Assembly (NCBI GenBank): GCA_030597435.1
Contig: JAUVRV010000134.1
Span: forward strand, 1 to 7,098
From: Gemmatimonadales bacterium
GTDB taxonomy: Bacteria; Gemmatimonadota; Gemmatimonadetes; Gemmatimonadales; GWC2-71-9
Direction: 5' to 3'
DNA length: 7,098 nt
The translations under genes and the position numbers were made by a program. Position 1 is the first letter of the stretch. Every line of letters starts with the position of its first letter. The notes under the pieces were generated by a model. It was not told the origin of the DNA and did no database searches. It was given only the letters and a program-made list of their open reading frames with translations. Shown in pieces: positions 6,634-7,098 of the stretch.

Positions 6634-6764
6634 CGTACGTCTCTGAGTAGGAGTCGTCACTGAGTAGATTCGTAGGAAGATATCAAGCCTAGATAGTAAC
6701 ACTATATGCCACCTCTGGTTCCACACTGCAACCGGACCTGGCGAGTCCCGATTGGAGATGGATT
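6634..6764. promoter_or_regulatory. Divergent promoter region upstream of peptidase pair and dehydrogenase
   Basis: These 131 bp separate the two divergent starts. The AT-rich centre (about 6680-6710) contains a small perfect inverted repeat, ATAGT-aac-ACTAT (6693-6705). Read leftward, TTGCAG (plus-strand CTGCAA at 6727-6732) and TATAGT could be a -35/-10 pair, though the 19-nt spacing is wide. Nearest the peptidase start, 6640-6654 carries the leader element shared with paralog B. Promoter positions are tentative. Confidence 0.4.
6754..6757 (+). promoter_or_regulatory. Ribosome binding site for dehydrogenase-like gene
   Basis: GGAG lies 7 nt before GTG 6765. The nearby ATG at 6758 is out of frame with the Rossmann-fold reading frame, so the GTG is the start. 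Confidence 0.65.
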
Positions 6765-7098
6765 GTGAAGATTGTCGTATTGGGAGCCGGACGAGTGGGC
6801 AGTGCCATCGTAGCCGACCTGGCGGCAGATCGTGATTTCGTCGTCACGGTGGCAGACACGTCTGACGAGGCCTTGCGGCGTGCGACCTCTCTGGGAGCCG
6901 CGCACGTGATACATGCGGATCTGGCAGATACTTCGACCGTTGGGAATCTGGCGGCGGACCATGACCTGGTGGTAGGTGCCGTTCCCGGGCCCATTGGGTT
7001 CCAGACGCTGGAGGCGGTGGTCCAGGCTGGGACTCACTACGTTGACATCGCCTTTTTCGAGGAAGATCCCTTCGAGGCAGACGAGGTTGCCAAGCAGA
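6765..7098 (+). CDS. Saccharopine dehydrogenase-like / lysine 6-dehydrogenase-like protein, 3' truncated by window
   Basis: The first 111 residues of a gene that continues past the window. It opens with MKIVVLGAGRVGSAIVADLA, a dinucleotide-binding Rossmann motif (GAGRVG at 7-12) directly at the N-terminus. Next come VTVAD at 27-31, where the aspartate ends the second beta strand as in NAD-preferring enzymes, and DLVVGAVPGPIGFQTLEA at 67-84. The last part, AGTHYVDIAFFEEDPFE, is typical of the saccharopine dehydrogenase family, especially the lysine 6-dehydrogenase-like branch. Such enzymes act on lysine or saccharopine in the cytoplasm using NAD(P). Which reaction applies cannot be settled without the substrate domain, which is missing here. 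The start is GTG 6765 with GGAG 7 nt upstream. It is divergent from the peptidase operon. Confidence 0.85.
   Translation, partial: MKIVVLGAGRVGSAIVADLAADRDFVVTVADTSDEALRRATSLGAAHVIHADLADTSTVGNLAADHDLVVGAVPGPIGFQTLEAVVQAGTHYVDIAFFEEDPFEADEVAKQ

Noticed and set aside
6634..6726. 31-residue N-terminal extension of peptidase paralog A starting at a GTG
   Set aside because: It would bury a normal signal peptide and covers the divergent promoter and the conserved leader element. ATG 6633 also matches the N-terminal layout of paralog B.
1..7098. Mobile element, CRISPR, toxin-antitoxin, phage or defence system
   Set aside because: No spaced direct repeats, transposase or integrase motifs, or small paired genes were seen. 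All recognisable genes are ordinary metabolic or exported-protein families.

Overview
The window is an ordinary-looking bacterial chromosomal segment of fairly high G+C. It holds five complete genes and one gene cut off at the right edge. Three proteins carry clear N-terminal export signals, and the two secreted M1-type metallopeptidases have a GGME(F/Y)P motif and a C-terminal PDIDR-x-NNVW tail. From memory of these families, that pattern is most like Gemmatimonadota or a related Gram-negative phylum. This taxonomic guess is inference only; no marker gene is present.

Layout from left to right: (1) bases 1-141 are a leader with no supportable gene. (2) A class-V PLP aminotransferase of the alanine/serine-glyoxylate type runs rightward (142-1281). 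(3) It meets a leftward gene for a short secreted TolB-like beta-propeller protein (1357-2256). The gap between their stops is filled by a long imperfect inverted repeat built from 8-bp units. (4) A compact cytoplasmic FKBP-type peptidyl-prolyl isomerase (2317-2601) is divergent from the propeller gene. (5) It converges on a second junction that carries a perfect 10-bp stem. (6) Two tandem leftward genes (6633-4657, then 4614-2650, 42 nt apart) encode paralogous exported M1-family zinc metallopeptidases, very probably one transcription unit. (7) Divergent from them, a saccharopine dehydrogenase-like (lysine 6-dehydrogenase-like) gene starts at GTG 6765 and leaves the window.

Functionally, two genes at the edges (aminotransferase, saccharopine dehydrogenase-like) look like amino-acid metabolism. 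The middle holds exported proteins: a peptidase pair that probably digests peptides outside the cytoplasm, and a propeller of unknown role. The peptidase pair could supply amino acids to such enzymes, but nothing in the sequence ties them together beyond proximity.

I found no CRISPR array, tRNA, rRNA, transposase, phage gene or recognisable defence system. I do not think the window contains a new biological system. The observations most worth a second look are the tandem duplication that kept both active sites, a 15-nt leader element shared by the two paralogs (12 of 15 identical), and the two convergent junctions with strong hairpins but no U-tract.
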